From Phreatobacter stygius (GTDB lineage Bacteria; Pseudomonadota; Alphaproteobacteria; Rhizobiales; Phreatobacteraceae): 64,000 nucleotides of DNA. The notes under the pieces were generated by a model. That model ran no database searches. It was given only the letters and a program-made list of their open reading frames with translations, and had not been told where the DNA came from. Positions 57,399-64,000 of this stretch are shown piece after piece. The translations under genes and the position numbers were made by a program. Numbering within the stretch: position 1 is the stretch's first letter; every line of letters begins with the position of its first letter. The DNA is taken from positions 4,229,001 to 4,293,000 of the forward strand of contig NZ_CP039690.1 in the NCBI RefSeq assembly GCF_005144885.1. Reading direction: 5' to 3'.

Positions 57399-57419
57399 AT
57401 CAATCATGACATGATTGAT
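57399..57419. promoter_or_regulatory. Perfect 21-bp palindrome, probable LysR operator
   Basis: Arms ATCAATCATG (57399-57408) and CATGATTGAT (57410-57419) flank a single A. It lies between the LysR start and the nitrilase gene and has the dyad form expected for a LysR recognition site. Confidence 0.75.
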
Positions 57420-57583
57420 CTTAGACTCGCCGAAAATTCTGTTGTCAAACCATTAGCCCAAGCGACGGGTGTCGCCGGATCTCCGGTGGCGGTCCCGCGC
57501 TGCCGCGCGTGCCTCTTGGTGTCCGAGGTCAAGCCGATCCCAAACGGGCGCGCGGGACGTGCAGCCATCCCGGAGAATGCCCG

Positions 57584-58426
57584 ATGAGTGATACGCCAGA
57601 ACGCCTGCCCGACGCCGCGGTCACCGTGGCGGTCGCCCAGTTTGCCGGCACGGCCGACGTCTCGGCCAATCTCGCCGGCATTGAGCGGCTGGCGGGCGCC
57701 GCCGCCGCCCGGGGGGCGGCCATCGCCGTGTTTCCGGAAGCCTCGATGTATGACTTCACGGCTCCCGCGGCACGGATCGCCGAAATTGCCCGCAGCGACG
57801 GCGGCCGTTTCGAGGCCGAAGTGCACGCCATCGCCCGGCGTCATGGCATAGCGATCGTTGCCGGCACGTATGGCGACAGCGGCGGGCCGCTGGCGCGCAA
57901 TAGCCTGATCGTCGCCGACGCCAAGGGCGAGAGCCTCGGACGCTACGAGAAGCTCCACCTGTACGACGCCTTCCACTATCGCGAGTCCGACAAGAACGCG
58001 CACGCGCCGCTGCAGCAGGGCTTCGGTGAACTGACGACCTTCGATCTCGCCGGCTTTCGCTTCGGCCTGCTCAATTGTTACGACATCCGCTTCCCGGAAA
58101 TGGCCCGCCTGCTGATCGACCGCGGCGCCAATGTGCTGCTGGTCGCGTCCGGCTGGGTCGCAGGTCCTTTGAAGGAGCTGCATTGGGAAACCCTTTTGAA
58201 GGCGCGCGCCATCGAGAACACCTGCTACGTCGCGGCGTCCTGCCAGCCGGCGCCCCTGTCGGTGGGCTTGAGCATGATCGTCGATCCCTCCGGGCTGGCG
58301 GCGGCCACCGCGGTCGGCGGCGAAGGGCTGGCGATCGCAACCCTCACCGCCGGCCGGCTCAATGCCGTTCGCGAGCTGCTGCCGAGCCTGCGGCACCGGC
58401 GCTATGCCGTGGTGCAGAAGCAATAG
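57584..58426 (+). CDS. Carbon-nitrogen hydrolase (nitrilase superfamily)
   Basis: A 280-residue amidase-type hydrolase. The triad is Glu52 (VFPEASMYD), Lys123 (YEKLHLYDAF) and Cys165 (LLNCYDIRFPE). The layout ARNSLIVADAKGESLGRYEKLHLYDAF and ARAIENTCYVAASCQ matches the Nit1/Nit2-like amidase branch more than true nitrilases. The ATG at 57584 has CCGGAGAA upstream, and the nitrilase fold begins there. It is followed by an MHS transporter on the same strand, so imported substrate and hydrolase may be linked. Amide substrate unknown. Confidence 0.88.
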   Translation: MSDTPERLPDAAVTVAVAQFAGTADVSANLAGIERLAGAAAARGAAIAVFPEASMYDFTAPAARIAEIARSDGGRFEAEVHAIARRHGIAIVAGTYGDSGGPLARNSLIVADAKGESLGRYEKLHLYDAFHYRESDKNAHAPLQQGFGELTTFDLAGFRFGLLNCYDIRFPEMARLLIDRGANVLLVASGWVAGPLKELHWETLLKARAIENTCYVAASCQPAPLSVGLSMIVDPSGLAAATAVGGEGLAIATLTAGRLNAVRELLPSLRHRRYAVVQKQ

Positions 58427-58427
58427 C

Positions 58428-58449
58428 GGCCGGCCGATCCCGGCCGGCC
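58428..58449 (+). terminator. GC-rich hairpin between the nitrilase and MHS genes
   Basis: GGCCGGCC (58428-58435) and GGCCGGCC (58442-58449) pair around a 6-base loop. Only ATTT follows, so it is at best a weak terminator. Confidence 0.4.
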
Positions 58450-58506
58450 GGATTTCAACATGTCAAGAATGCCGGTTCTGAACCGGTCTGTCTCGGAGGA
58501 CGTCCT

Positions 58507-59847
58507 ATGAGTGCACAGTCAAGCGCAACGGCCGTGGCGGGCGCCGTGCCCGAGGTCCATGACAAGAGCGCGCTGCGCCGGGTCCTGACGTCGGCCGCGC
58601 TCGGCCAGTTCGTCGAATGGTACGATTTCGTCGTCTACGCCTATTCGGCGGCGATCATCGCCAAGCTGTTCTTCCCGAATTCCGACCCGACCGCGGCGCT
58701 GCTGTCGACTTTTGCCGTCTATGCGGTCGGCTTCGTCATGCGCCCGCTCGGCGGTTTCATTTTCGGCAGCCTCGGCGACCGCATCGGCCGCCGCCGCGTG
58801 CTGTCCTTCGTCATCTTGATGATGGGCGCGGCGACCATCGCCATCGGCCTGTTGCCGACCTATGCCCAGGTCGGCATTCTCGCGCCGATCCTGCTGGTGG
58901 TCTGCCGGCTGGTCCAGGGTCTCTCGGCCGCCGGTGAGACGGTCGGTTCCAATGCCTTCGTCGCCGAGCATGCGCCCGGCGAGCGCCGCGGCCTCTATGT
59001 CGCCTTCACCTATTCCTTCGCCAACCTGCCGCCGATCGCCGCTGCCCTTCTGGTGCTGCTGCTGACCAATGTGCTGACCGGCGATGCCTATGCCTCCTGG
59101 GGCTGGCGCATTCCCTTCCTGATCGGCGGGCCGCTCGCGCTGGTCGGTCTCTATATCCGCCGGCAGGTCGATGAATCGCCGGCTTTCAAGGCGACCCAGG
59201 CGGCCAAGCGTGTCGCCGCGACGCCGATCAGCGATGCCGTGCGCGACCAGAAGAAGGCGATGGGTTTCTCCTTCGCACTGGCCGCCTTCTCGAGCCTCGG
59301 CTTCTATACGCTGGCCGGCTATTTCGTCAGCTATCTGATCGCCACCGTCCGTCTCGACAGCAATTCGGCGCTGATCTCCAACAGTGTCGCGCTGTTCGTC
59401 GCCTTCCTGGCGATGATCGCCGGCGGCGCCCTGTCCGATCGTTTCGGCCGCAAGCCGATCCTGCTGATCGGTCTTGCGATCAATGCCGCGGTCTGCATTC
59501 CCGCCTATCTGCTGGCGGCGCAGGGCAGCCTGGTCACCGCCATCGCCGGCCAGAGCCTGCTTGCCATTGGCTGCGGCCTGTTCTGGGGACCGGTCGGCAT
59601 CGCGCTTTTGGAACTGTTCCCGACCCGCACCCGCTTCAGTGCCGCGGCGATCAGCTACAATCTCGCCTATACGATTTTTGGCGGCACGGCGCCTTTCCTC
59701 GGCACCTGGCTGATCCTGCAATCGGGCTCGAAGATCGCCCCGGCGATCTATATGGCTGTTGTCTCGGCGGTGGTCTTCCTGGTCGTGCTGATGATCCCGG
59801 AGACCTACAAGAAGTCGCTCGTCCATGCCGAGGACATCGGCGGCTGA
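58507..59847 (+). CDS. MFS metabolite:H+ symporter (MHS family)
   Basis: A 446-residue 12-helix importer of the MHS group (KgtP, ShiA, ProP relatives). The start LTSAALGQFVEWYDFVVYAYSAAIIAKLFFPNSDP is diagnostic, followed by the loop GGFIFGSLGDRIGRRRVLSFVILMMG, VCRLVQGLSAAGETVGSNAFVAEHAPGERRGLYV, and the second-half motif GGALSDRFGRKPILLIGL. MHS members import organic acids or betaines with protons. It starts 80 bases after the nitrilase gene. A strong terminator follows. Confidence 0.92.
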   Translation: MSAQSSATAVAGAVPEVHDKSALRRVLTSAALGQFVEWYDFVVYAYSAAIIAKLFFPNSDPTAALLSTFAVYAVGFVMRPLGGFIFGSLGDRIGRRRVLSFVILMMGAATIAIGLLPTYAQVGILAPILLVVCRLVQGLSAAGETVGSNAFVAEHAPGERRGLYVAFTYSFANLPPIAAALLVLLLTNVLTGDAYASWGWRIPFLIGGPLALVGLYIRRQVDESPAFKATQAAKRVAATPISDAVRDQKKAMGFSFALAAFSSLGFYTLAGYFVSYLIATVRLDSNSALISNSVALFVAFLAMIAGGALSDRFGRKPILLIGLAINAAVCIPAYLLAAQGSLVTAIAGQSLLAIGCGLFWGPVGIALLELFPTRTRFSAAAISYNLAYTIFGGTAPFLGTWLILQSGSKIAPAIYMAVVSAVVFLVVLMIPETYKKSLVHAEDIGG

Positions 59848-59880
59848 CGCCCGTCCCGCAGCATTCGATCCGGCACGAAA

Positions 59881-59917
59881 AGGCCGCATCCGGGGTACCG
59901 GATGCGGCCTGATTTTT
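59881..59917. terminator. Strong bidirectional terminator
   Basis: AGGCCGCATCCGG (59881-59893) and CCGGATGCGGCCT (59898-59910) form a perfect 13-bp stem with a GGTA loop, followed by GATTTTT and preceded by an A-run. It separates the convergent MHS and gabT genes. Confidence 0.9.
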
Positions 59918-59938
59918 GGGCGCGGAAGCTCTGGGGGA

Positions 59939-61222
59939 TCAGTTCTTCACGACGGCGGCGAGCGAGGCTTCCAGGATGTCCATGCCCTTCCTGGCCTGCT
60001 CGATCGGCGTGGTCAGGGGCGCGAGCAGACGGACGACATTGGCGTCCGGTCCGCAGGACAAGAGGATCAGGCCGCTCTCCTCGGCCTTGGCGATCAGCGC
60101 CGAGGTCAGCGCCGCATCCGGCTCGCGGGTCTCGCGATCCTTGACCAGCTCGAAAGCCACCATGGCGCCGAGGCCGCGCACGTCGCCGATGCAGGAGAAG
60201 GAATTGCGCTTGGCCATTTCCTTCAGCCGGTCGATCATCATGTCGCCGAGCGCCGCCGCCTTGGCGCACAGGTCTTCCTTTTCGATCACGTCGAGCACGG
60301 CATGGGCCGCGGCGACACCCACCGGGTTGCCGCCATAGGTGCCGCCAAGGCCGCCCGGCTGGGCCGCATCCATGATTTCGGCGCGGCCGGTGACGGCGGC
60401 GAGCGGGAAGCCGCCGCCAAGACCCTTGGCCATGGTGACGAGGTCGGGCACGACGCCGGCATGCTCGGCGGCGAACATCTTGCCGGTGCGCGCAATGCCG
60501 GTCTGGATCTCGTCCAGGATCAACAGGATGCCGTGCTCGTCGCAGACCTTGCGCAATTCCTTCAGGAACTCGGCGGGCGCGACATAGAAGCCGCCTTCGC
60601 CCTGTACCGGCTCGATGATGATGGCCGCGACCCGGGCCGGATCGACGTCGGCCAGGAACAGCTGCTTCAGATTGGCCAGCGCCTGGGCGGTGTCGATGCC
60701 GTGATAGGTCTTCGGGAAGGCGACGTGGAACACCTCGGCCGGGAACGGCCCGAAGCCCTTCTTGTAGGGCGACACCTTGCCGGTGAGCGCCATGCCCATC
60801 ATCGTGCGGCCGTGGAAGGCGCCGTTGAAGGCGACGACCGCCGAGCGGCCGGTGAAATGCCGGGCGGCCTTGATGGCGTTCTCCACCGCTTCCGCGCCGG
60901 TGGTGACCAGCATGGTCTTCTTGGCATGGGTGCCGGGGGTGGCGGCGTTCAGGCGCTCGGCGAGCGCGATATAGCTCTCATAAGGCGCGACGTGGAAGCA
61001 GGTATGGGTGAAGGCGTCGAGCTGGGTTTTCACCGCCTCGATGATCGCGGGGTGGCGGTGACCGGTATTGACCACCGCGATGCCGGCGGCGAAATCGATA
61101 TAGCTCTTGCCGTCGGCGTCCCACAGCGTGGCGTTCTCGGCGCGCACCGCATAGACGCCCTTGGTCGCGACGCCGCGCGGCACGGCCTGGCTCTGGCGGG
61201 TTGCAAGGTCTGCTGTGCTCAT
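59939..61222 (-). CDS. gabT: 4-aminobutyrate aminotransferase
   Basis: A 427-residue PLP enzyme making succinate semialdehyde from GABA. Motifs: YIDFAAGIAVVNTGHRHPAII, FTHTCFHVAPYESYIALAERLN, VTTGAEAVENAIKAAR, GAFHGRTMMGMALTGKV, IIIEPVQGEGGFYVAP, LILDEIQTGIARTGKMFA and Schiff-base Lys266 in TMAKGLGGGFPL. The ATG at 61220-61222 with GAGGGAGATGA before it is preferred to one five codons upstream. It diverges from the PuuR-like regulator; a 20-bp palindrome lies in between. A paralogue is at 1370-2647. Confidence 0.94.
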   Translation of the reverse strand: MSTADLATRQSQAVPRGVATKGVYAVRAENATLWDADGKSYIDFAAGIAVVNTGHRHPAIIEAVKTQLDAFTHTCFHVAPYESYIALAERLNAATPGTHAKKTMLVTTGAEAVENAIKAARHFTGRSAVVAFNGAFHGRTMMGMALTGKVSPYKKGFGPFPAEVFHVAFPKTYHGIDTAQALANLKQLFLADVDPARVAAIIIEPVQGEGGFYVAPAEFLKELRKVCDEHGILLILDEIQTGIARTGKMFAAEHAGVVPDLVTMAKGLGGGFPLAAVTGRAEIMDAAQPGGLGGTYGGNPVGVAAAHAVLDVIEKEDLCAKAAALGDMMIDRLKEMAKRNSFSCIGDVRGLGAMVAFELVKDRETREPDAALTSALIAKAEESGLILLSCGPDANVVRLLAPLTTPIEQARKGMDILEASLAAVVKN

Positions 61223-61272
61223 GGTCATCTCCCTCACGCGTCAAAAGCGAGCGTCGTCGCCGTGATTAGCTG

Positions 61273-61292
61273 CTGCTCAAAATTTTGAGCAG
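61273..61292. promoter_or_regulatory. PuuR-like operator, perfect palindrome
   Basis: Arms CTGCTCAAAA and TTTTGAGCAG abut without spacer between gabT and the PuuR-like gene. A near copy lies before the aldehyde dehydrogenase (61986-62002). The E. coli PuuR site is also an AAAA..TGA(A/G)CA-type sequence. Confidence 0.8.
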
Positions 61293-61364
61293 ACAGCAAA
61301 ATGCACGGCAACTATGCTGCGGGTCAATGGGGTGCCCGGTGCATCCGGCTTCAGGGAAACGGTT

Positions 61365-61940
61365 ATGGATTTCGACGTCGGCGCGCGACTGCGGGAGCTA
61401 CGGGCCGCGGCAGGCTTGTCGCAACGCGAGCTGGCGACGCGGGCCGGCGTACCGCATGGGCTGATCGCCACGGTGGAGCAGAACAAGTCGAGCCCGTCGG
61501 TCGCTTCGCTGCGCAAGATCCTCGATGGTCTCGCGGTCAATTTTGTCGACTTCTTCAGTGCCGAGGCGCCACAGCAGGACAAGGTTTTCTTCGAGAAGGC
61601 GGAGTTGATCGATCTGACGTCGATCATTCCCGGTGCGATGAAAAGCAAGAAGGGGCGCATCACCTTCAAGCAGGTGGGCGATGCAAGGGCTCATAACCTG
61701 CAGATCCTGCACGAAATCTACGAGCCCGGCGCCGATACCGGAAAGGCCATGCTCGCCCATGCCTCGAAGGAGGGCGGCGTGGTCATTTCCGGCCTGCTCG
61801 AGATCACCGTCGGCCAGTCGGTCCGTGTCTTGAAGGCGGGCGAGGCCTATCTGTTCGACAGCCAGACACCTCACCGGTTTCGGAATGTCGGCAGTGAGCC
61901 GTGCGAGGTGGTCAGCGCCTGCACGCCGCCGTATCTTTAG
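61365..61940 (+). CDS. XRE-cupin regulator (PuuR-like)
   Basis: A 191-residue repressor with an HTH (residues 5-60: VGARLRELRAAAGLSQRELATRAGVPHGLIATVEQNKSSPSVASLRKILDGL) and a cupin ligand domain (about 110-185: YEPGADTGKAMLAHASKEGGVVISGLLEITV .. AGEAYLFDSQTPHRFRNVG). The layout and size match PuuR, which responds to putrescine. The ATG at 61365 has CAGGGAAAC upstream and begins the HTH; an ATG at 61314 would add 17 unlike residues. Neighbouring gabT, aldehyde dehydrogenase and shared operators support control of putrescine/GABA breakdown. Confidence 0.88.
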   Translation: MDFDVGARLRELRAAAGLSQRELATRAGVPHGLIATVEQNKSSPSVASLRKILDGLAVNFVDFFSAEAPQQDKVFFEKAELIDLTSIIPGAMKSKKGRITFKQVGDARAHNLQILHEIYEPGADTGKAMLAHASKEGGVVISGLLEITVGQSVRVLKAGEAYLFDSQTPHRFRNVGSEPCEVVSACTPPYL

Positions 61941-61985
61941 AGCGTGGGCCTCGCGCCGAATGAATTTGCAATCGCTTTGCCGCTG

Positions 61986-62002
61986 TATAAAATTTTGAGC
62001 AA
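61986..62002 (+). promoter_or_regulatory. Second PuuR-like operator (half-degenerate)
   Basis: AAAATTTTGAGCA (61989-62001) repeats 13 bases of the palindrome at 61273-61292; the left end is degenerate (GTAT in place of GCTC). It is about 90 bases before the aldehyde dehydrogenase start. Confidence 0.7.
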
Positions 62003-62006
62003 TCCG

Positions 62007-62060
62007 AGCTTCCAAGAGACTTGAAGCTCCCAAGAGACTTAACGCTTCCAAGACCTTAAA
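62007..62060 (+). repeat. Three tandem 18-bp repeats in the aldehyde dehydrogenase leader
   Basis: Units AGCTTCCAAGAGACTTGA, AGCTCCCAAGAGACTTAA and CGCTTCCAAGACCTTAAA lie end to end at exact 18-base period, between the operator and the start codon. Confidence 0.8.
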
Positions 62061-62088
62061 CTTCCTCGACATCCCAAGGAAACGCACC

Positions 62089-63516
62089 ATGTCGCAGCAC
62101 AATCTCGAATTCTATATCGATGGCGCCTGGGTTGCCCCGATCAGCAACGTGACGCTCGACGTGTTCGATCCGGCCACCGAAGAGGCCTTCACCAAGATCA
62201 CGCTGGGCACGGTTGAGGACGCCGACAAGGCGATCGCCGCCGCCAAGAAGGCCTTCGCCTCATTCTCGCGCACCAGCCGCAAGGAGCGCATTGAGCTGCT
62301 CGAGCGTGTCGTCGAGGTCTATAAGAAGCGCTCCGGCGACATGGCCGAAGCCATTTCGCGCGAAATGGGCGCGCCCATGTCGCTGGCCAAAACCGCCCAT
62401 GTCGGCGCCGGTCTCGGCCATCTCGTCCAGGCGCTGGAAGTGCTGAAGACCTATGAATTCGACGAGATGATCAACAAGACCATGGTGACCCGCGAGCCGG
62501 TCGGCGTGGTTGGCCTGATCACTCCGTGGAACTGGCCGATGAACCAGGTCGGCTGCAAGGTCGGCCCTGCGCTCGCCACCGGCTGCACCATGGTGCTGAA
62601 GCCCAGCGAGATCGCGCCCGTGTCCGGCCTGGTCTTCACCGAGATCATGCATGAGGCTGGCGTGCCTGCCGGCGTCTACAACATGGTCAATGGCGACGGC
62701 GCCACCGTCGGTCATCGCCTGTCGAGCCATCCCGATATCGACATGGTGTCGTTCACCGGCTCGACCCGCGCCGGCATCCTGGTCGCCAAGGCGGCCGCCG
62801 ACACGGTCAAGCGCGTGGCGCAGGAGCTCGGCGGCAAGTCGCCGAACATCATCCTGGGCGATGCCGACTTCGCCCGCGCCGTCACCCATGGCGCCCGCTC
62901 GTGCTTCGGCAATAGCGGCCAGTCCTGCAACGCGCCGACCCGCATGCTGGTGCCGGCCGACCGCCAGGAAGAGGTGATCGCCATTGCCCGCGGCGTCGCC
63001 GAGCAGACGGTGGTCGGCGATCCCCGCGCCGAAGGCACCACCATTGGACCGGTCGCCAGCGACGTTCAGTTCGCCAAGATCCAGAAGCTGATCGAGCAGG
63101 GCATCGCCGAGGGCGCCCGCCTGGTCACCGGCGGTCCCGGCCGCCCGTCGGGCCTCAACAAGGGCTATTATATCCGCCCGACCATCTTTGCCGATGTGAC
63201 CAATTCGATGACCATCGCGCGCGAGGAAATCTTCGGGCCGGTGCTGTCGATCCTGCCCTATTCCTCGGAAGAAGAGGCGATCGAGATCGCCAACGATACG
63301 GTCTACGGCCTGTCGAGCTACGTCACCTCGGGCGATCTCGACCACGCCCGCAAGGTGGCCCGCCGCATCCGTGCCGGCATGGTCCATATCAACGGCGCCG
63401 GCGGCGATCTGGCCGCGCCCTTCGGCGGCTACAAGCAGTCCGGCAACGGCCGCGAATGGGGCCGCTATGGCTTCGAGGATTTCCTCGAGGTCAAGTCGAT
63501 GTTCGGCCACCAGTGA
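62089..63516 (+). CDS. Aldehyde dehydrogenase (NAD(P)+)
   Basis: A 475-residue aldehyde dehydrogenase. The Rossmann part has GVVGLITPWNWPMNQVGCKVGPALATGCTMVLKPSE and FTGSTRAGILVAKAA; catalytic Glu246 is in RVAQELGGKSPN and nucleophile Cys280 in FGNSGQSCNAPTRMLVP; EIFGPVLSILPY and PFGGYKQSGNGREWGRYG close the fold. AAGGAAA precedes the ATG. With the neighbouring gabT and PuuR-like gene and a shared operator, it likely oxidises an aminoaldehyde or semialdehyde of polyamine/GABA breakdown. The exact substrate is not visible. Confidence 0.92.
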   Translation: MSQHNLEFYIDGAWVAPISNVTLDVFDPATEEAFTKITLGTVEDADKAIAAAKKAFASFSRTSRKERIELLERVVEVYKKRSGDMAEAISREMGAPMSLAKTAHVGAGLGHLVQALEVLKTYEFDEMINKTMVTREPVGVVGLITPWNWPMNQVGCKVGPALATGCTMVLKPSEIAPVSGLVFTEIMHEAGVPAGVYNMVNGDGATVGHRLSSHPDIDMVSFTGSTRAGILVAKAAADTVKRVAQELGGKSPNIILGDADFARAVTHGARSCFGNSGQSCNAPTRMLVPADRQEEVIAIARGVAEQTVVGDPRAEGTTIGPVASDVQFAKIQKLIEQGIAEGARLVTGGPGRPSGLNKGYYIRPTIFADVTNSMTIAREEIFGPVLSILPYSSEEEAIEIANDTVYGLSSYVTSGDLDHARKVARRIRAGMVHINGAGGDLAAPFGGYKQSGNGREWGRYGFEDFLEVKSMFGHQ

Positions 63517-63554
63517 TCTGACAGGGCGGCTCTTGCCGTCCGGATAGACCAGAG

Positions 63555-63593
63555 CGGCTCCCGTTTCGAATGAAGCGGGAGCCGTTCCTTTTT
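63555..63593 (+). terminator. Rho-independent terminator after the aldehyde dehydrogenase gene
   Basis: CGGCTCCCGTTTC (63555-63567) pairs with GAAGCGGGAGCCG (63572-63584), one G:U pair, 4-base loop, followed by TTCCTTTTT. Confidence 0.85.
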
Positions 63594-63642
63594 GCGCCGG
63601 TGGGGCAGCGGGCTAGTTCCGAGGGTTCCTCCGTGAGCTATT

Positions 63643-63748
63643 TCAGGCGGCGTAGACGCCGTCATTCCCCGGCGTGCCGACCTCTTTCGCTGCCCTGGCG
63701 ATTCAGTCGCGGAAGGCCTTGACCCGCGGCGCCTTGGCCTTGTGCTCG
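63643..63748 (-). pseudogene. Fragment of a LysR regulator C-terminus, with internal stop
   Basis: The reverse strand reads EHKAKAPRVKAFRD, then a TGA (63703-63705), then IARAAKEVGTPGNDGVYAA and a second stop (63643-63645) in the same frame. RVKAFRDW-I is the usual end of LysR effector domains, with Trp where the TGA stands. The rest of the gene is missing; the fragment joins the next one without a gap. Best explained as a decayed remnant. Confidence 0.5.
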
Positions 63749-63871
63749 CTTGGTCAAGGTTGGATCGGTATCGTTGATTTCAACGCTGGCAAACAGATGG
63801 CCGATCTCGCTTCCGCCAAGGCCGTCACCTGTGTTGCCGAGCGCGTCGGCGATGGCTTGCAGTTTACCGTC
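63749..63871 (-). pseudogene. Fragment resembling the N-terminus of a TIGR02391-like protein
   Basis: The reverse strand reads KLQAIADALGNTGDGL, then GGSEIGHLFASVEINDTDPTLTKR. The pattern (G-S-E-I-G followed by a D-x-x-P-x-x-TK box) resembles the start of TIGR02391/abortive-infection-type proteins. There is no start codon in frame, and a frame change just upstream separates it from LKRFDAR, which also looks like part of the same protein. The 3' part of the gene is absent. Confidence 0.4.
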
Positions 63872-64000
63872 TCGCGTCGAACCGCTTGAGGGCGAGATGG
63901 GCGGTCAGCAACACGACGTGCAATCGAAAACTGCTATCCTGTTGGTCGGATAGTCCAGGGTGAGAACCGTGCGGATGAAGTCGTGCCATCAGGCCATTGA
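63872..64000. other. Non-coding or remnant sequence at the window end
   Basis: No complete gene is seen on either strand in the last 130 bases. The reverse-strand text TAHLALKRFDAR may continue the decayed gene upstream. Confidence 0.3.

Noticed and set aside
62007-62060. CRISPR-like array
   Set aside because: The 18-bp units are directly abutting with no spacers and no cas gene is present.
63674-63889. Forward 71-codon frame near the window end
   Set aside because: The reverse strand gives recognisable protein fragments across the same bases; the forward reading does not.

Overview
This 64 kb window is high-GC DNA, densely packed with genes. It looks like the chromosome of an alphaproteobacterium, most likely of the order Hyphomicrobiales (Rhizobiales). 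The grounds are the codon usage, the many ABC importers for organic nitrogen compounds, the Rrf2 and LysR regulators, a BacA/SbmA-like ABC protein, and an intergenic inverted repeat of the type common in that order. No rRNA, tRNA, CRISPR array, prophage or intact insertion sequence was seen. Most of the content is catabolic and transport genes, arranged as small regulator-plus-operon cassettes.

Layout. (1) 1-2.65 kb: the 5' end of an MFS gene, a GcvA-like LysR regulator and a GABA-type aminotransferase. (2) 2.97-11.35 kb: a spermidine/putrescine-type ABC importer followed by an M20 amidohydrolase, a guanidine-modifying-superfamily enzyme and a ThDP enzyme. (3) 11.4-16.9 kb: a TetR repressor divergent from an orphan periplasmic binding protein, then DJ-1-like, phosphotriesterase-like and class-III aminotransferase genes and a small membrane protein. 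Two nitroreductases, a LysR and an Rrf2 regulator follow on the other strand up to 20 kb. (4) 20.6-27.8 kb: a polar amino-acid ABC importer, a LysR protein with two HTH domains, a DUF917 protein and a urocanase homologue whose catalytic Cys is replaced by Ala. This is best read as part of an S-methyl-thiourocanate/thiohydantoin pathway. (5) 27.9-35.5 kb: a TetR repressor with a clear operator/promoter, a complete Liv-type ABC importer and a dimethylformamidase-like large subunit. (6) 35.5-40.2 kb: an Hsp70-like protein and three 2-hydroxyacid oxidoreductases of three different folds, one of them lacking its catalytic His. (7) 40.6-44 kb: an exported flavin amine oxidase, a cytochrome c and a secreted RidA, a likely periplasmic amine-oxidising unit. 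(8) fumC. (9) 46.1-51 kb: a TonB haem-type receptor, a compact HemS-like protein and a BacA-like ABC protein. (10) 51-56.5 kb: metY with a tiny membrane ORF upstream, an exported alpha/beta hydrolase and an MsbA-like ABC protein. (11) 56.5-59.8 kb: a LysR/nitrilase pair with a perfect 21-bp palindrome, and an MHS transporter. (12) 59.9-63.5 kb: gabT, a PuuR-like regulator and an aldehyde dehydrogenase linked by a shared palindromic operator. (13) 63.6-64 kb: decayed gene fragments.

Common theme: uptake of nitrogen-rich small molecules (polyamines, amino acids, amides, probably S-methylated imidazoles), their deamination or hydrolysis, and feeding of the carbon skeletons into central metabolism. 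Functional assignments come from reading translated sequence and remembered family motifs; no database search was possible.
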